This document shows positions 1 through 8,914 of a stretch of DNA of 64,000 bases, piece by piece. The notes under the pieces were generated by a model. That model was not told the origin of the DNA. It was given only the letters and a program-made list of their open reading frames with translations, and made no database searches. Source of the stretch: JAXDMK01 sp963790325. Its GTDB lineage: Bacteria; Actinomycetota; Acidimicrobiia; Acidimicrobiales; AC-14. The position numbers and the translations under genes are program-made. The stretch is from positions 1 through 64,000 of the forward strand of contig CAWBNY010000001.1 in assembly GCA_963790325.1 (NCBI GenBank), read 5' to 3'. Every line of letters begins with the position of its first letter. Within the stretch, counting starts at the first letter, position 1.

Positions 1-34
1 CAGGCGCGCGCTCTACCTACTGAGCTACCCGACC
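1..34 (-). tRNA. tRNA, 5' half only (probably tRNA-Phe)
   Basis: The minus strand shows a 7-nt acceptor 5' strand (GGTCGGG), TA, a D-arm GCTC-AGTAGGTA-GAGC and the 5' side of an anticodon stem. It then runs off the window after C32, T33 and G34. The anticodon therefore starts with G but is cut. It lies 8 nt downstream of tRNA-Asp on the same strand. Asp-Phe is a common actinobacterial order and the D-arm fits tRNA-Phe, but the identity is inferred. Confidence 0.75.
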
Positions 35-42
35 GGGTGGGC

Positions 43-116
43 GGTCCTGACGAGATTTGAACTCGCGACCTCCGCCTTGACAGGGCGGCGTGCACTCCAA
101 GCTGCACCACAGGACC
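43..116 (-). tRNA. tRNA-Asp (GTC)
   Basis: A complete 74-nt cloverleaf reads on the minus strand. The acceptor pair is GGTCCTG/CAGGACC, the anticodon loop CTGTCAA lies between CGCCGCC-side pairs, and the T-arm contains GTTCAAATC. The anticodon GTC reads Asp. CCA is not encoded. It heads a tRNA pair with the truncated tRNA at the window edge. Confidence 0.95.
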
Positions 117-135
117 GTGAGACGGCTCGTCCAGA

Positions 136-1944
136 CTAGCGGCCGTGGCGGACCAGTGATCCCGACATCCCGTCCGCCGACCGGTCGGTCGTGCGGGCGG
201 TGGCCAAAGCACCCCCCGACCCGCCCCCCACCCGGGTCGCGGTCAGCGCCATCAACCCGACCCACACGACGACCAACCCCACCAGACCGCTCCACGCGGC
301 CACGGCCGGCCAGGCGGGGCCGGGGTGGACCTCCCGCAGCAACAGCGCCGTGTTGCGGACGAAGGGCCCTGACCGCTCCGCCGCCAGCGGCACCTCCTCC
401 GCCCCGATCGACGGATCGGCGGGCAGGTACACCGGCGTCGCCATGACCTCGGAGCCCCGCTGCAGGCTCACGACCGTCTTCCACGACCCCGTCACCGGCA
501 CCGACTTCTCCGACCGGTACCGACCGACCCCCACCTCGTCGAAGAGGGCGGTCACCCGACCACCCCCCTGCCACGACGTCACCGCGAACCCGGTTGCGCC
601 ACGGGCCGCGTCCGGCGGGTCGAGCTCGACCTCCACGAACGCCCGGTCGCCCTCGCCCACCAGCTCGGTGCGGACGACGGCCGACACCGCCCCCACGTTC
701 CGGGGGAACGGGTACGCCAGCACCGCCACCAGGGCCACCGCGGCCGCCCCCAGCGCGGCGACCGGCACCCGGCCCGCCCCCGACGCGTCACCGGCGAAGG
801 CCCGCCCCAGCCCGGCCCCCACGACCGCCGCCGCCACCCCCGCCACAGGAGCCAGCACCAACAGCTTCAGCGCCATCGACGAGGGCATCGGCACCGGCGC
901 CCACCCCGACAGCCGCACCCAGGCCAGCTCTCCGACCAGCCCGACCGTCCCCACCAGCGCCCCCGCCGCCACCCCGAACCGCAACCGGTCCCGCACCCCG
1001 CCGACCAGCACCGCCGCGCCCTCCACCGCCAGCGCCGCCGCCAGGTACAGCGGGAACCGGGGGACCGTGTGGTTCAGCACACCCCCGACCGCCAGGGCCA
1101 GGAACCCCCGCAGCCCCAGGTAGACGACCACCACTTTGAGCGCGCCCCACGGCCCCAGCGCCACCCGGGCCACCGTCAGCCCGATCCCGGCCGCGACCAC
1201 GATCAGCAGGGGCAGGTACAGGGCCTGGAACTGCGGCACCCCGAAGTCGAACTCCGCCTGCACCGCCGACAGCGCCACCAGCACCGTCCCCCCGGTCAGA
1301 ACCATGATCCCCCGACCCACCGCGGTGGGACGAGCCGACGGCAGCGCCTCGGCCAGCATCAGGAACAGCGCCACCGTCCCCAGCGCGCCCCCGCCGACCA
1401 GCTGCAGGTGGGACGGGCTCCACAGCGTCACGTCGACCCCGTAGGTCTGGTGCCACAGGTTGTCCAGAGGGAAGGCGGCCAGCCCGCCGAAGCCGAGACA
1501 CAGCAGCAGCACCGCCGACCACGGCACGTTGGCCACCCCGTACCGGAAACCGACCCGCGCCTTGTCCATGGTGGCGAAGCCCATGGTGAGGAACGCGGCG
1601 TAGATCAGCCCGCCCAGCCCGACCAGGATCATGGTGTGGGACGGGGTGAACAGCTGCACGTCGCGGCCGTTGTCGATGTGCCAGGCCACGTCCCAGTAGA
1701 AGCCGACGACCAGGATGAGCAGGAACAGCAGCCCGCTCAGCACGCCGGCCATGGCCCAGCCCGGGAACCCGGTCAGCCGGCGCAGGCTGTAGGAGATCCG
1801 GCCGAAGAAGAAGTTGCCGAACCCAGGCCCCTCCTGGCGCCCGAAGGCGAACAGGGCCAGGCTGCACACGCAGTAGATCCCGATGGGGATCACCAGCCAC
1901 GCCCACGCGTCGTAGCCCCACCCGTCAGCCAGGATCACGCCCAC
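136..1944 (-). CDS. Polytopic membrane protein with C-terminal FixH/YtkA-like extracytoplasmic segment
   Basis: The 602-residue protein has about a dozen hydrophobic segments in its first 420 residues. A soluble stretch (about 430-545) follows, with a GRYRSEKSVPVTGSWKTVV pattern resembling FixH/YtkA-like beta domains, then a last membrane span near 560-580. Conserved-looking His residues sit in the loops (DVAWHID, LWHQTYGVD, WSPSHLQL), which might bind metal or heme, but no family motif is certain. It is divergent from a MerR regulator, with hexamer boxes between them, so it may be that regulator's target. Function unknown. Coding is supported by length and composition. Confidence 0.8.
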   Translation of the reverse strand: MGVILADGWGYDAWAWLVIPIGIYCVCSLALFAFGRQEGPGFGNFFFGRISYSLRRLTGFPGWAMAGVLSGLLFLLILVVGFYWDVAWHIDNGRDVQLFTPSHTMILVGLGGLIYAAFLTMGFATMDKARVGFRYGVANVPWSAVLLLCLGFGGLAAFPLDNLWHQTYGVDVTLWSPSHLQLVGGGALGTVALFLMLAEALPSARPTAVGRGIMVLTGGTVLVALSAVQAEFDFGVPQFQALYLPLLIVVAAGIGLTVARVALGPWGALKVVVVYLGLRGFLALAVGGVLNHTVPRFPLYLAAALAVEGAAVLVGGVRDRLRFGVAAGALVGTVGLVGELAWVRLSGWAPVPMPSSMALKLLVLAPVAGVAAAVVGAGLGRAFAGDASGAGRVPVAALGAAAVALVAVLAYPFPRNVGAVSAVVRTELVGEGDRAFVEVELDPPDAARGATGFAVTSWQGGGRVTALFDEVGVGRYRSEKSVPVTGSWKTVVSLQRGSEVMATPVYLPADPSIGAEEVPLAAERSGPFVRNTALLLREVHPGPAWPAVAAWSGLVGLVVVWVGLMALTATRVGGGSGGALATARTTDRSADGMSGSLVRHGR

Positions 1945-1955
1945 GCAGCCTCCCT

Positions 1956-1995
1956 CGATGTGTCACCGAACTCTACATCGTTCGATGTCACATCG
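1956..1995. promoter_or_regulatory. Cluster of ACATCG/CGATGT boxes between a membrane protein gene and merR
   Basis: Four copies of one hexamer in alternating orientation occur here: CGATGT at 1956-1961, ACATCG at 1975-1980, CGATGT at 1983-1988 and ACATCG at 1990-1995. They form two overlapping dyads, ACATCG-TT-CGATGT and CGATGT-C-ACATCG. MerR-family proteins bind dyads in promoters, so these are plausible operators for the adjacent MerR protein, controlling both divergent genes. A -10-like TACGAT (2014-2019) follows. Confidence 0.6.
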
Positions 1996-2028
1996 ACAAG
2001 GGTCAGTATCGGGTACGATCGACGCCCG

Positions 2029-2769
2029 ATGGGCGACACCATGACCATCGACGAGTTGGCCCGGCGGGCGGGCACCACCACCCGCAACGTGCGGGCCCAC
2101 CAGACGAGGGGCCTCCTGCCCCCGCCGAAGGTGGTGGGCCGGGTCGGTCACTACGACTCCCAGCACCTCGTCCGCCTGGCCTACATCGCCCGCCTCCAGG
2201 CCCGCGGCTTCTCCCTGGCCGCCATCCGTGACCTGCTCACCGGGTGGGACGAGGGCCGCAGCCTCACCGAGGTCCTCGGCTTCGAGGACGCCCTCACCGC
2301 CCCGTGGAGCGAGGAGCAGCCCGAGCGCTTCACCCGGGCTCAACTCGCCGAGCTCTTCCCGGCGATCACCCACGACCCCACCCTCCTCGACAAGGCGGTC
2401 GCCGCCGGACTCCTCGTGCCGGAGGGAGACGACTACACCGCGCCCAGCCCCCGGCTGCTGCAGGTGGGCGCCGACCTCGCCTCGTGGGGTGTCCCCCTGG
2501 CCGTCGCCATCGACGAGGCCGCCCTGCTCCGGAGCGACCTCGGCGTCATCGCCCGGCGGATGGTCAAGATGTTCGAGACCTACGTGTGGGAGCCGTTCGT
2601 GGCCGCCGGCTTCCCCGCCCACCGGCTGTCCGACGTCACCGCCGCCCTCCGGCAGGTGCGTCCCGTCACCGCGTCGGCGGTGCTGGCCGTGCTGGCCCGG
2701 GCCATGGAGGAAGCGGCGGCCGTCTCCACCGCCGAACAGACGGCCCGCTTCTTCTCACCCTCCCCCTGA
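2029..2769 (+). CDS. MerR-family transcriptional regulator
   Basis: The 246-residue protein has an N-terminal MerR winged helix: TIDELARRAGTTTRNVRAHQ, then RGLLPPP...GRVGHYDSQHLVRL and ARGFSLAAIRDLL. The rest is a helical effector or oligomerisation region with no metal-binding Cys cluster, so the ligand is unknown. ATG 2029 was chosen because TACGAT (2014-2019) lies 9 nt ahead with no Shine-Dalgarno, which fits a leaderless message. ATG 2041 is an alternative. The upstream hexamer dyads suggest autoregulation and control of the divergent membrane gene. A strong hairpin follows the stop. Confidence 0.9.
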   Translation: MGDTMTIDELARRAGTTTRNVRAHQTRGLLPPPKVVGRVGHYDSQHLVRLAYIARLQARGFSLAAIRDLLTGWDEGRSLTEVLGFEDALTAPWSEEQPERFTRAQLAELFPAITHDPTLLDKAVAAGLLVPEGDDYTAPSPRLLQVGADLASWGVPLAVAIDEAALLRSDLGVIARRMVKMFETYVWEPFVAAGFPAHRLSDVTAALRQVRPVTASAVLAVLARAMEEAAAVSTAEQTARFFSPSP

Positions 2770-2774
2770 ACGCG

Positions 2775-2807
2775 CCGAACGCACCGCCTGGAAGGCGGTG
2801 CGTTCGG
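2775..2807. terminator. Strong hairpin between convergent genes
   Basis: A perfect 15-bp stem, CCGAACGCACCGCCT / AGGCGGTGCGTTCGG, has a 3-nt loop and begins 5 nt after the merR stop. The gene on the other strand ends at 2833. There is no U-tract, as is usual for high-GC actinobacterial terminators, and it could serve both directions. Confidence 0.75.
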
Positions 2808-2832
2808 TCGGCTGTGAGCTAGCGGATCGGGC

Positions 2833-3294
2833 TCAGCCCTCGCCCTTCCTGGTACCGGAAGCATCCTTGTCGGGGTCCATGAGGTCTCCCTCGACCTGAC
2901 CGACGGGCCGCTGGGTCGGGCCCTGGTGCTCGGTAGCCGGCTTGCCGTACTTCTCCCCGGGGACGCTGGCGCTGGTGCCGGCACCGTAGGGGTCGTCGGG
3001 GGTGCGGTGGCTGACCTCGTCCTGCGAGATCGGTTGACCGCCCTCGCCCGTCGCCGGGTCGATGTTCGAACCACCGGGGCTCGTGGTCTGGCCGATCGGG
3101 GTCTTCTCGGTGCCTTCGAGCTGGCGCTCGACGCTCTCCGTCTTGGCCCGGGTCGACTCGCTCGTGTCAGGACCCTTGCTGCGGCCCTCGTACGGCGGGG
3201 TCGGGTCGGTCTCGATCTTGCCGCCGGGACGGGGGTTGTTCCCTGCCGTGTAAGCGCCGCCAACACCGGCCTGGGGCTCCTGGACGTCTCCCAT
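2833..3294 (-). CDS. Small hydrophilic, probably disordered protein
   Basis: The 153-residue protein is rich in Gly, Pro, Glu, Asp, Ser and Thr, with no hydrophobic segment and no recognisable domain. It starts MGDVQEPQAGVGG and ends DKDASGTRKGEG. ATG 3294 has a good ribosome binding site (GGAGG, 5 nt upstream), so the longer ORF to 3384 is not used. The composition resembles stress-associated hydrophilic proteins, but this is only a resemblance. Function unknown. Confidence 0.65.
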   Translation of the reverse strand: MGDVQEPQAGVGGAYTAGNNPRPGGKIETDPTPPYEGRSKGPDTSESTRAKTESVERQLEGTEKTPIGQTTSPGGSNIDPATGEGGQPISQDEVSHRTPDDPYGAGTSASVPGEKYGKPATEHQGPTQRPVGQVEGDLMDPDKDASGTRKGEG

Positions 3295-3376
3295 AAATCC
3301 TCCTTGTTCGTCTGCGGATTTTTTACCCAGGCCCCCCCAACTTCTATTCCTGTTAGGGCTGGATAACGTCGGCATC

Positions 3377-4147
3377 GTGTCCACGCCGGAGATCGACGCC
3401 GTCGTCGAACGCCTCGACCGGCTGGTCGTCGACGCTCGCGCCCGGCGTCACCGCTACGGGTTCTTCGCGGCCATGTACCGCCAGGTCACGGTGACCGTCC
3501 GGCGCGAGGTCGAGGCCGGCCACTTCGACGACGACGCCCGCATGGCCCGGTTCGTGGCCATGTTCGCCGAGCGCTACCTGATCGCGGCCCGCTCCTGGCA
3601 GGCGGGCCAGAAGCCGACACGCTCCTGGCAGGCCGCGTTCGCGACCACCCCCCGCAAGGACGCCCTCATCCTCCAGCACATCCTCCTGGGGATGAACGCC
3701 CACATCAACCTCGACCTCGCCGTCGTGGCCGCCGCCATCTCCCCGGGCGACTCGATCGTCGACCTCGAGGGTGACTTCGGGCGCATCAACGACGTGCTCA
3801 GGCGCCTGATGGACCCGATCCAGGACTGCGTCGGGAGGTTCTCGCCGATGCTGCACCTGCTGTGGGAGGTCGGGGGCAGCGCCGACGACGAGGTGCTCAA
3901 CTTCAGCATCCGGGTCGCCCGTCGGGACGCCTGGCAGCAGGCGGTCACCCTGGCCCACCTCGACCGCGAGCAACTGCCGCTGGCCATCGACTCCCTCGAC
4001 CGCAAGGTGGCCGTCCTGGCCCGACTGGTCGCCCAGCCCGGGGGCGTCCTGAACCACGCCGTCGACGTGGTCAGGTACCTGGAGTCGAAGAACGTGGTCA
4101 AGGTGATCGACGCCCTGGCCACGGTCGAACCGCTCCCCCTGCCGTGA
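3377..4147 (+). CDS. DUF5995-family protein
   Basis: The 256-residue soluble helical protein matches the DUF5995 pattern: YGFFAAMYRQVTVTVRREV near residues 27-45, RYLIAARSW, and the signature LLGMNAHINLDLAVV near 103-117. Its role is not known. The start is GTG 3377. TAACGT at 3364-3369 lies 7 nt ahead and there is no ribosome binding site, so the transcript is probably leaderless. It is transcribed away from the disordered-protein gene and ends 275 nt before the ABC importer operon. Confidence 0.85.
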   Translation: MSTPEIDAVVERLDRLVVDARARRHRYGFFAAMYRQVTVTVRREVEAGHFDDDARMARFVAMFAERYLIAARSWQAGQKPTRSWQAAFATTPRKDALILQHILLGMNAHINLDLAVVAAAISPGDSIVDLEGDFGRINDVLRRLMDPIQDCVGRFSPMLHLLWEVGGSADDEVLNFSIRVARRDAWQQAVTLAHLDREQLPLAIDSLDRKVAVLARLVAQPGGVLNHAVDVVRYLESKNVVKVIDALATVEPLPLP

Positions 4148-4422
4148 GCGCGCCTTCGTACCGGGCGTGCCCGCCGCCGGCCGACCTGTCGCCGACGACC
4201 CGGTCGTGGGCCATCTCGACCGCTCCCGGCGCGACCAGCAGCCCGACACGGGTGGCTCACCGCCTGGGAGCCACCAACGGCGTCCTCCACGCTCGAGTGC
4301 GGGTGATCATGTCCCTCTCGTTCCTCCGGGTGCTCCCCGCCTCCGGCCGCCAGAGTGGCGGATCGTTCGGACGAGGACCCGGGTCGTACACTCCCGCCAG
4401 ATGCCCACGAGGAGGTCCCCCG

Positions 4423-5322
4423 GTGGTCAGGTCCCGACGCATCCCGACGGCGGCGATCGCGGCGGTCGCCGCGCTCACGCTGCTGACCGGCGCCGCGTGC
4501 GGCGACAGCTCCGACGACGGCACGGCGGCTGGCGGCGCGCTCTCCTCCATCGGCCAGAAGCTGCCCGAGTCCATCGCCAAGGCAGGCGTGATCAACGTGG
4601 GGTCCGACGTCGCCTACGCCCCCGTCGAGTTCTTCGAGGAGGGCACCCAGAACGTCGTCGGCATCGACATCGACCTGTGCAACGCGATGGCGGCCAAGCT
4701 GGGCGAGGGCTTCACCTGCAAGTTCATCAACACGACCTTCGACGGGATCATCCCTGCCCTGCAGGCCCAGCGCTTCGACATCATCATGTCGGCCTTGAGC
4801 GACACCGAGGAGCGCCAGGCGGCGATCGACCTCATCGACTACTTCAACGCCGGCACCTCGATCCTGGTGGCCAGGGGCAACCCGCTGGGAATCCAGACCC
4901 TCGACGACCTCTGCGGACGCACCATCGGCCTGCAGCGGGGCACCATCCAGGAGGGTCTGGCCAACGAGCAGAAGACCAAGTGCCAGGGCAACGGGTCCGA
5001 CCTCGAGGTCCTCACGTTCGACAAGGACACCGACGCCCTTCTCGCCCTCAAGGCAGGCCGGAGCGTGGCCGACATGAACGACTTCCCGGTGGCGGCCTAC
5101 AACGCCAGGACCGCGGGCGGCGGCGACGACTTCGAGGTGGTGGGCGAGCAGCTCGGGGCCGGGCCCTACGGCATCGGCGTCCGCAAGGAGGACGTCGGCC
5201 TGCGGGACGCCCTTCGGGAGGCGCTGATGGCGATCGTCGCCGACGGCACCTACGACGACGTCCTGGCCAAGTGGGACGTGACCGAGGGGGCGTTGAAGAC
5301 CGCCACCATCAACGGCGGCTGA
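4423..5322 (+). CDS. Polar amino-acid ABC transporter, substrate-binding lipoprotein
   Basis: The 299-residue product has an N-terminal signal with lipobox LTGAAC (Cys26), then an SBP family 3 fold: GVINVGSDVAYAPVEFF, VGIDIDLCNAMAAKLG, FINTTFDGIIPALQAQRFDI and GPYGIGVRKED. It should capture a polar amino acid or similar solute outside the cell. GTG 4423 has GGAGG 7 nt upstream. A -10-like TACACT at 4387-4392 would start transcription about 20-25 nt before this codon. It is the first gene of a three-gene operon with permease and ATPase. The substrate cannot be told from sequence. Confidence 0.93.
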   Translation: MVRSRRIPTAAIAAVAALTLLTGAACGDSSDDGTAAGGALSSIGQKLPESIAKAGVINVGSDVAYAPVEFFEEGTQNVVGIDIDLCNAMAAKLGEGFTCKFINTTFDGIIPALQAQRFDIIMSALSDTEERQAAIDLIDYFNAGTSILVARGNPLGIQTLDDLCGRTIGLQRGTIQEGLANEQKTKCQGNGSDLEVLTFDKDTDALLALKAGRSVADMNDFPVAAYNARTAGGGDDFEVVGEQLGAGPYGIGVRKEDVGLRDALREALMAIVADGTYDDVLAKWDVTEGALKTATINGG

Positions 5323-5334
5323 CGGAGGCCGGCG

Positions 5335-6231
5335 GTGGCGGATGTCGGGGACATCCACCCCGTCCCCGTCCGACACGTCGGGCGGTGGGTGTCGGCCGGG
5401 GTCATCCTGGGCCTGGTCGCCTGGCTGGCGTCGGCCGCGGCCGCCTCGGGGGCGGTCGAGGGCGACGTCGTCCGCCGGTTCCTCTTCAACCGGTCGATCC
5501 TCGAGGGGGTCCGCAACACCCTCGTGATCGCGGTGGTCGCCCAGGCCGCCGGGATCGCCCTGGGCGTCGTGTTCGCGGTGATGCGGCTGGCCACCAACCC
5601 GGTGCTGCGGGTGACGAGCTGGGTCTACGTATGGCTGTTCCGGGGAACGCCGGTGCTGGTGCAGCTGATCCTGTGGTTCAGCCTGCCGCTGGTGTTCGCC
5701 TACATCTCGATCAAGGTGCCGTTCGTCGACGTCTACCTCTACCGGGCCCGGATGGTGGACTTCATGACCCCGTTCAAGGCCGCCTTCCTGGGGCTGGCCT
5801 TGAACGAGGGGGCGTACATGGCCGAGATCGTCCGGGCCGGGATCATCTCGGTGGACGAGGGCCAGGTGGACGCGGCCCAGGCGTTGGGCATGCGGCCGAG
5901 CCTGACCCTGCGGCGGATCGTGCTGCCCCAGGCCATGAGGGTGATCATCCCCCCGACCGGCAACGAGTTCATCGGCATGCTCAAGACGTCGTCGCTGGCG
6001 TCGGTCGTGTTGTACGGGGAGCTGCTGCGGAGGACCCAGGACGTCTACTCGACCAACCTGCAGACCCTGGAGCTGCTGGTGGTGGCCTCCATCTGGTACC
6101 TGGCCCTGACCAGCGTGGCCAGCGCCGGCCAACACGTCCTCGAGCGCCGCTTCGCCCGGGGCTCGACCCGGGACGAGCCCGAGACACTGCTGGCCCGGGT
6201 GCGGCGCAACGTGACGAGCGTCCGCCGATGA
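5335..6231 (+). CDS. Polar amino-acid ABC transporter permease
   Basis: The 298-residue protein is a BPD_transp_1 (HisM/GlnP-type) permease. Several membrane spans are visible, and the EAA loop begins EIVRAGIISVDEGQVDAAQA and continues into LPQAMRVIIPPTGNEFIGML. It starts at GTG 5335 with GGAGG at 5324-5328, 12 nt after the lipoprotein stop. A longer N-terminal tail than usual precedes the first span near residue 20. Its last bases overlap the ATPase start (ATGA), so the two are translationally coupled. Confidence 0.93.
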   Translation: MADVGDIHPVPVRHVGRWVSAGVILGLVAWLASAAAASGAVEGDVVRRFLFNRSILEGVRNTLVIAVVAQAAGIALGVVFAVMRLATNPVLRVTSWVYVWLFRGTPVLVQLILWFSLPLVFAYISIKVPFVDVYLYRARMVDFMTPFKAAFLGLALNEGAYMAEIVRAGIISVDEGQVDAAQALGMRPSLTLRRIVLPQAMRVIIPPTGNEFIGMLKTSSLASVVLYGELLRRTQDVYSTNLQTLELLVVASIWYLALTSVASAGQHVLERRFARGSTRDEPETLLARVRRNVTSVRR

Positions 6232-6998
6232 CGACTGCGCCGGCGATGGTGCGGGCCGAGGGGGTGCGCAAGCGGTTCGGGCGCACGGAGGTGCTGCGGG
6301 GCGTCGACCTGGAGGTGGCGGCGGGCGAGGTGATGGTGATCATCGGGCCGTCGGGGTCGGGGAAGACCACGTTCCTCCGGTGCATCAACCACCTGGAGTC
6401 GATCGACGGGGGGCGGCTGTACGTCGACGGGGAGTTGATGGGGTATCGGATGAAGGGCGGCCGGGCCCACGAGCTCAAGGAGCGGCAGGCGGCCCGGCAG
6501 CGGGCCGCGATCGGGATGGTGTTCCAGCGATTCAACCTGTTCCCCCACATGACGGCCCTGGAGAACGTGGTCGAGGCGCCGGTGCGGGTGAAGGGCGAAC
6601 GCCGGTCGGTCGTCGAGACCCGGGGCCGGGAGCTGCTCGACCGGGTCGGCCTCGGGGGGAAGGTGGGCCGCTACCCAAGCCAGCTGTCGGGGGGCCAGCA
6701 ACAACGGGTCGCCATCGCCCGGGCCCTGGCGATGGAGCCCAAGCTCATGCTCTTCGACGAGCCGACGTCAGCCTTGGACCCCGAGCTGGTCGGCGACGTC
6801 CTGGACGCGATGAAGGCGTTGGCGGCCGACGGCATGACGATGGTGGTCGTCACCCACGAGATCGGCTTCGCCCGCGAGGTCGGCGACACGTTGGTCTTCA
6901 TGGACGACGGGGCGGTGGTCGAGCGGGGCGCGCCGCAGACCGTGTTGTCATCGCCGACCGAGCCGAGGACCCAGGCCTTCCTGTCGCGGCTGCTGTAG
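6228..6998 (+). CDS. Polar amino-acid ABC transporter ATPase
   Basis: The 256-residue ATPase is of the GlnQ/HisP type: Walker A GPSGSGKTT near residue 38, Q-loop MVFQRFNLFPHMT, signature LSGGQQQR, Walker B LMLFDEPTSALD and switch VVTHE. It energises import by the permease encoded just upstream. The start ATG 6228 overlaps the permease stop as ATGA. A small insertion after the Walker A region (MGYRMKGGRAHELKERQAAR) is common in this subfamily. Convergent with the M28 peptidase gene. Confidence 0.95.
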   Translation: MTTAPAMVRAEGVRKRFGRTEVLRGVDLEVAAGEVMVIIGPSGSGKTTFLRCINHLESIDGGRLYVDGELMGYRMKGGRAHELKERQAARQRAAIGMVFQRFNLFPHMTALENVVEAPVRVKGERRSVVETRGRELLDRVGLGGKVGRYPSQLSGGQQQRVAIARALAMEPKLMLFDEPTSALDPELVGDVLDAMKALAADGMTMVVVTHEIGFAREVGDTLVFMDDGAVVERGAPQTVLSSPTEPRTQAFLSRLL

Positions 6999-7051
6999 TC
7001 GTCGGCGTCGGGGCGCCGGCCGTCACCGCTCCCGAAAGGCGGCCGCCTCGC

Positions 7052-8596
7052 TCAGGCCGCGTCCTGGGGCCCCTGGTGGGCGGGGGCGAGGTTCTGGGGC
7101 CTGGAGTCGCCCCCGGCCCGGGCGCCACTGACCCCCGCTGCGCTCTGGACGCCATTGACCCCCTCGGTGCTCTGGGCGAACGTGAGGACGGCGAAGGCGA
7201 CGGCATCGCTCATCTGGTCGATGGCCTGCAGGTTCACGTTGGCGAGGGTGTCGCACGGCTCGTGGTAGCAGGGGTCGTAGGCAATCCCCGCGGTCCCGCC
7301 GTAGACGGCGGCCTGGGCAGCCGTCTTGATGTCCTCAGCCCCGCTGAACAGGCCGCCGGCCGGGATGCCGACCTCGATGAACGGCCCGTAGTCCGACCGT
7401 CCGTCGAAGGCGGTGGGCTCGGTGGCCAGGCCGCGGGACGAGAAGTAGTCGACGAACACCTGCTCGATGTAGCCGGAGCCGGGAGGCCCCTCCGAAGCGG
7501 ACGGTCCGACGGGGAAGGACGAGTTGTCGCCGTCGTAGACGAAGCGCACGAAGTTGGGCGATCCGAGCATGTCGAAGTTCAGGTTGAGGGCGATGGCGGC
7601 GATCTGGGCCTCGTCGAGCTCGCTGACGTAGTGCGTCGAGCCGAGCAGGCCCAGTTCCTCGGCTCCGAACCAGATGAATCGCACCGTGTTGTTGGGCCTC
7701 ACCCTGACCAGCTGGCGGGCCACCTCGAGGATGGTGGACGACCCGCTGCCGTTGTCGTTGATCCCCGGGCCGGCGGCGACGCTGTCGAGGTGAGCGCCGA
7801 CGACCACCACGTTGTCGTCGCGTCCCCTCGTCGTCTCCGCGATCACGTTCCACGTGGTCCGGACCTCGGAGATGGTCTCGGTGGCCACGTGCAGCACCAG
7901 GCCGGGAGTGGCGTCGAGCTCCTCACCGGTGGCGAAGCTGGCGCCCACCACCGGGATGGTGATCCCGGGGCCGCCGAGGGTGCCGACGATGAGGTCGGTG
8001 CGACCCGGCTGGCCCTCGTTGAAGATGACCACCGCGCTGGCTCCGGCCGCCTGGGCGTTGCCCGCCTTGACCGCGAAGGTGCACGTTCCCCGCTGGATGA
8101 CGGCGATGTTGCCCGCCGGGAAACCGTTGAAGTCTGCCGCTTCACAGCCGCTGGTGGAGCTGGGCTGGGGCGCGGGAGGGATCTGGACGTCGATTAGTTC
8201 GGCCGTGGCGGTCACGTCACCGGAGCCGGAGTAGGTGAAAGTCCCCGTCTCGTACGTCGCGAGCCCCGGCGCCACCTGCTCGAGGACCGCGGGGCTCAGC
8301 TCCTCGAAGAAGGGGAACTCGAACTCCTGGAGCTGCGAGGTGTAGCCGGCGGCCCTCATCTGCCCGACGACGTAGTCGACGGAGGCCCTGTAACCGGGCG
8401 TCCCCGAGGCCCGGGTGCCCCCGTTGGCGTCGGCGATGCGCTGAAGCGCCTGCTCATGTCGCATGATGCCCTGGGCGGTGACGGCATCGAGGAGTCTCCT
8501 GGTGTCGCTGGCGGTAGGGGCCGCGCTCGCCGTCGGCGACAAGATGCTCATGCTCAGAGCGACGGAGACCGCGACCACCGTGAGACGTCGGCGCAT
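7052..8596 (-). CDS. Secreted M28 zinc aminopeptidase with PA domain
   Basis: The 514-residue protein has a signal peptide (MRRRLTVVAVSVALSMSILS, cleavage after ASAA) and a protease-associated insert at about 130-235. The M28 catalytic domain shows the zinc and catalytic residues: GAHLDSVAAGPGINDNGSG, WFGAEELGLLG, NFDMLGSPN and a final PCYHEPCD. It resembles Streptomyces griseus aminopeptidase S and should release N-terminal residues from peptides outside the cell. ATG 8596 follows AAGGGTGG. The ORF is open further upstream, but only this start gives a signal sequence. Confidence 0.93.
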   Translation of the reverse strand: MRRRLTVVAVSVALSMSILSPTASAAPTASDTRRLLDAVTAQGIMRHEQALQRIADANGGTRASGTPGYRASVDYVVGQMRAAGYTSQLQEFEFPFFEELSPAVLEQVAPGLATYETGTFTYSGSGDVTATAELIDVQIPPAPQPSSTSGCEAADFNGFPAGNIAVIQRGTCTFAVKAGNAQAAGASAVVIFNEGQPGRTDLIVGTLGGPGITIPVVGASFATGEELDATPGLVLHVATETISEVRTTWNVIAETTRGRDDNVVVVGAHLDSVAAGPGINDNGSGSSTILEVARQLVRVRPNNTVRFIWFGAEELGLLGSTHYVSELDEAQIAAIALNLNFDMLGSPNFVRFVYDGDNSSFPVGPSASEGPPGSGYIEQVFVDYFSSRGLATEPTAFDGRSDYGPFIEVGIPAGGLFSGAEDIKTAAQAAVYGGTAGIAYDPCYHEPCDTLANVNLQAIDQMSDAVAFAVLTFAQSTEGVNGVQSAAGVSGARAGGDSRPQNLAPAHQGPQDAA

Positions 8597-8914
8597 GCGA
8601 ACCACCCTTCCCGATCTGTCCGCCAGACCTGCCCAGGACCGATCAGTTGTACCACTGCGCTTGAAGCTCCGCAGGCATCTCACCGGGCTTCGCACCCGTG
8701 TCGCCCATGGACGCTCGACGGGGTCGTTGCCTCGCTCCCGTCCCCGTGCGTCTGCGCAGGTCGGAAGGGGTGAGCGGGTCCCGGCCACGACGCCGGCTCC
8801 GGCCTGATCCGCTGACCGCGGGTTCATCGAACCGCCTGACCTCGTCCTGCTCGGGCCACGTCTCCGGAATCGGCAGCCGTTGCAAGTGCGAGACCGACCT
8901 CGGCTCCTGGGCGC
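8597..8914. other. Gene-free stretch between aminopeptidase and tRNA-Glu
   Basis: About 318 bp hold no ORF with coding character. A 21-codon frame on the minus strand (8643-8708) has no ribosome binding site and was not accepted. The segment presumably carries the aminopeptidase promoter near 8600-8640 and sequence downstream of nothing else recognisable. Confidence 0.5.

Noticed and set aside
1069..2028. Long in-frame extension upstream of merR
   Set aside because: It is antisense to the membrane protein gene, lacks domain content and is low-complexity. The MerR helix-turn-helix starts right after ATG 2029.
4167..6227. Huge plus-strand frame joining into the ABC ATPase
   Set aside because: Residues before 6228 are shadows of the lipoprotein and permease. 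The ATPase start at the ATGA overlap explains the gene.
8643..8708. 21-codon minus-strand ORF (MGDTGAKPGEMPAELQAQWYN-like end)
   Set aside because: It is slightly longer than background but has no ribosome binding site or TANNNT box and no recognisable family. Not enough support.
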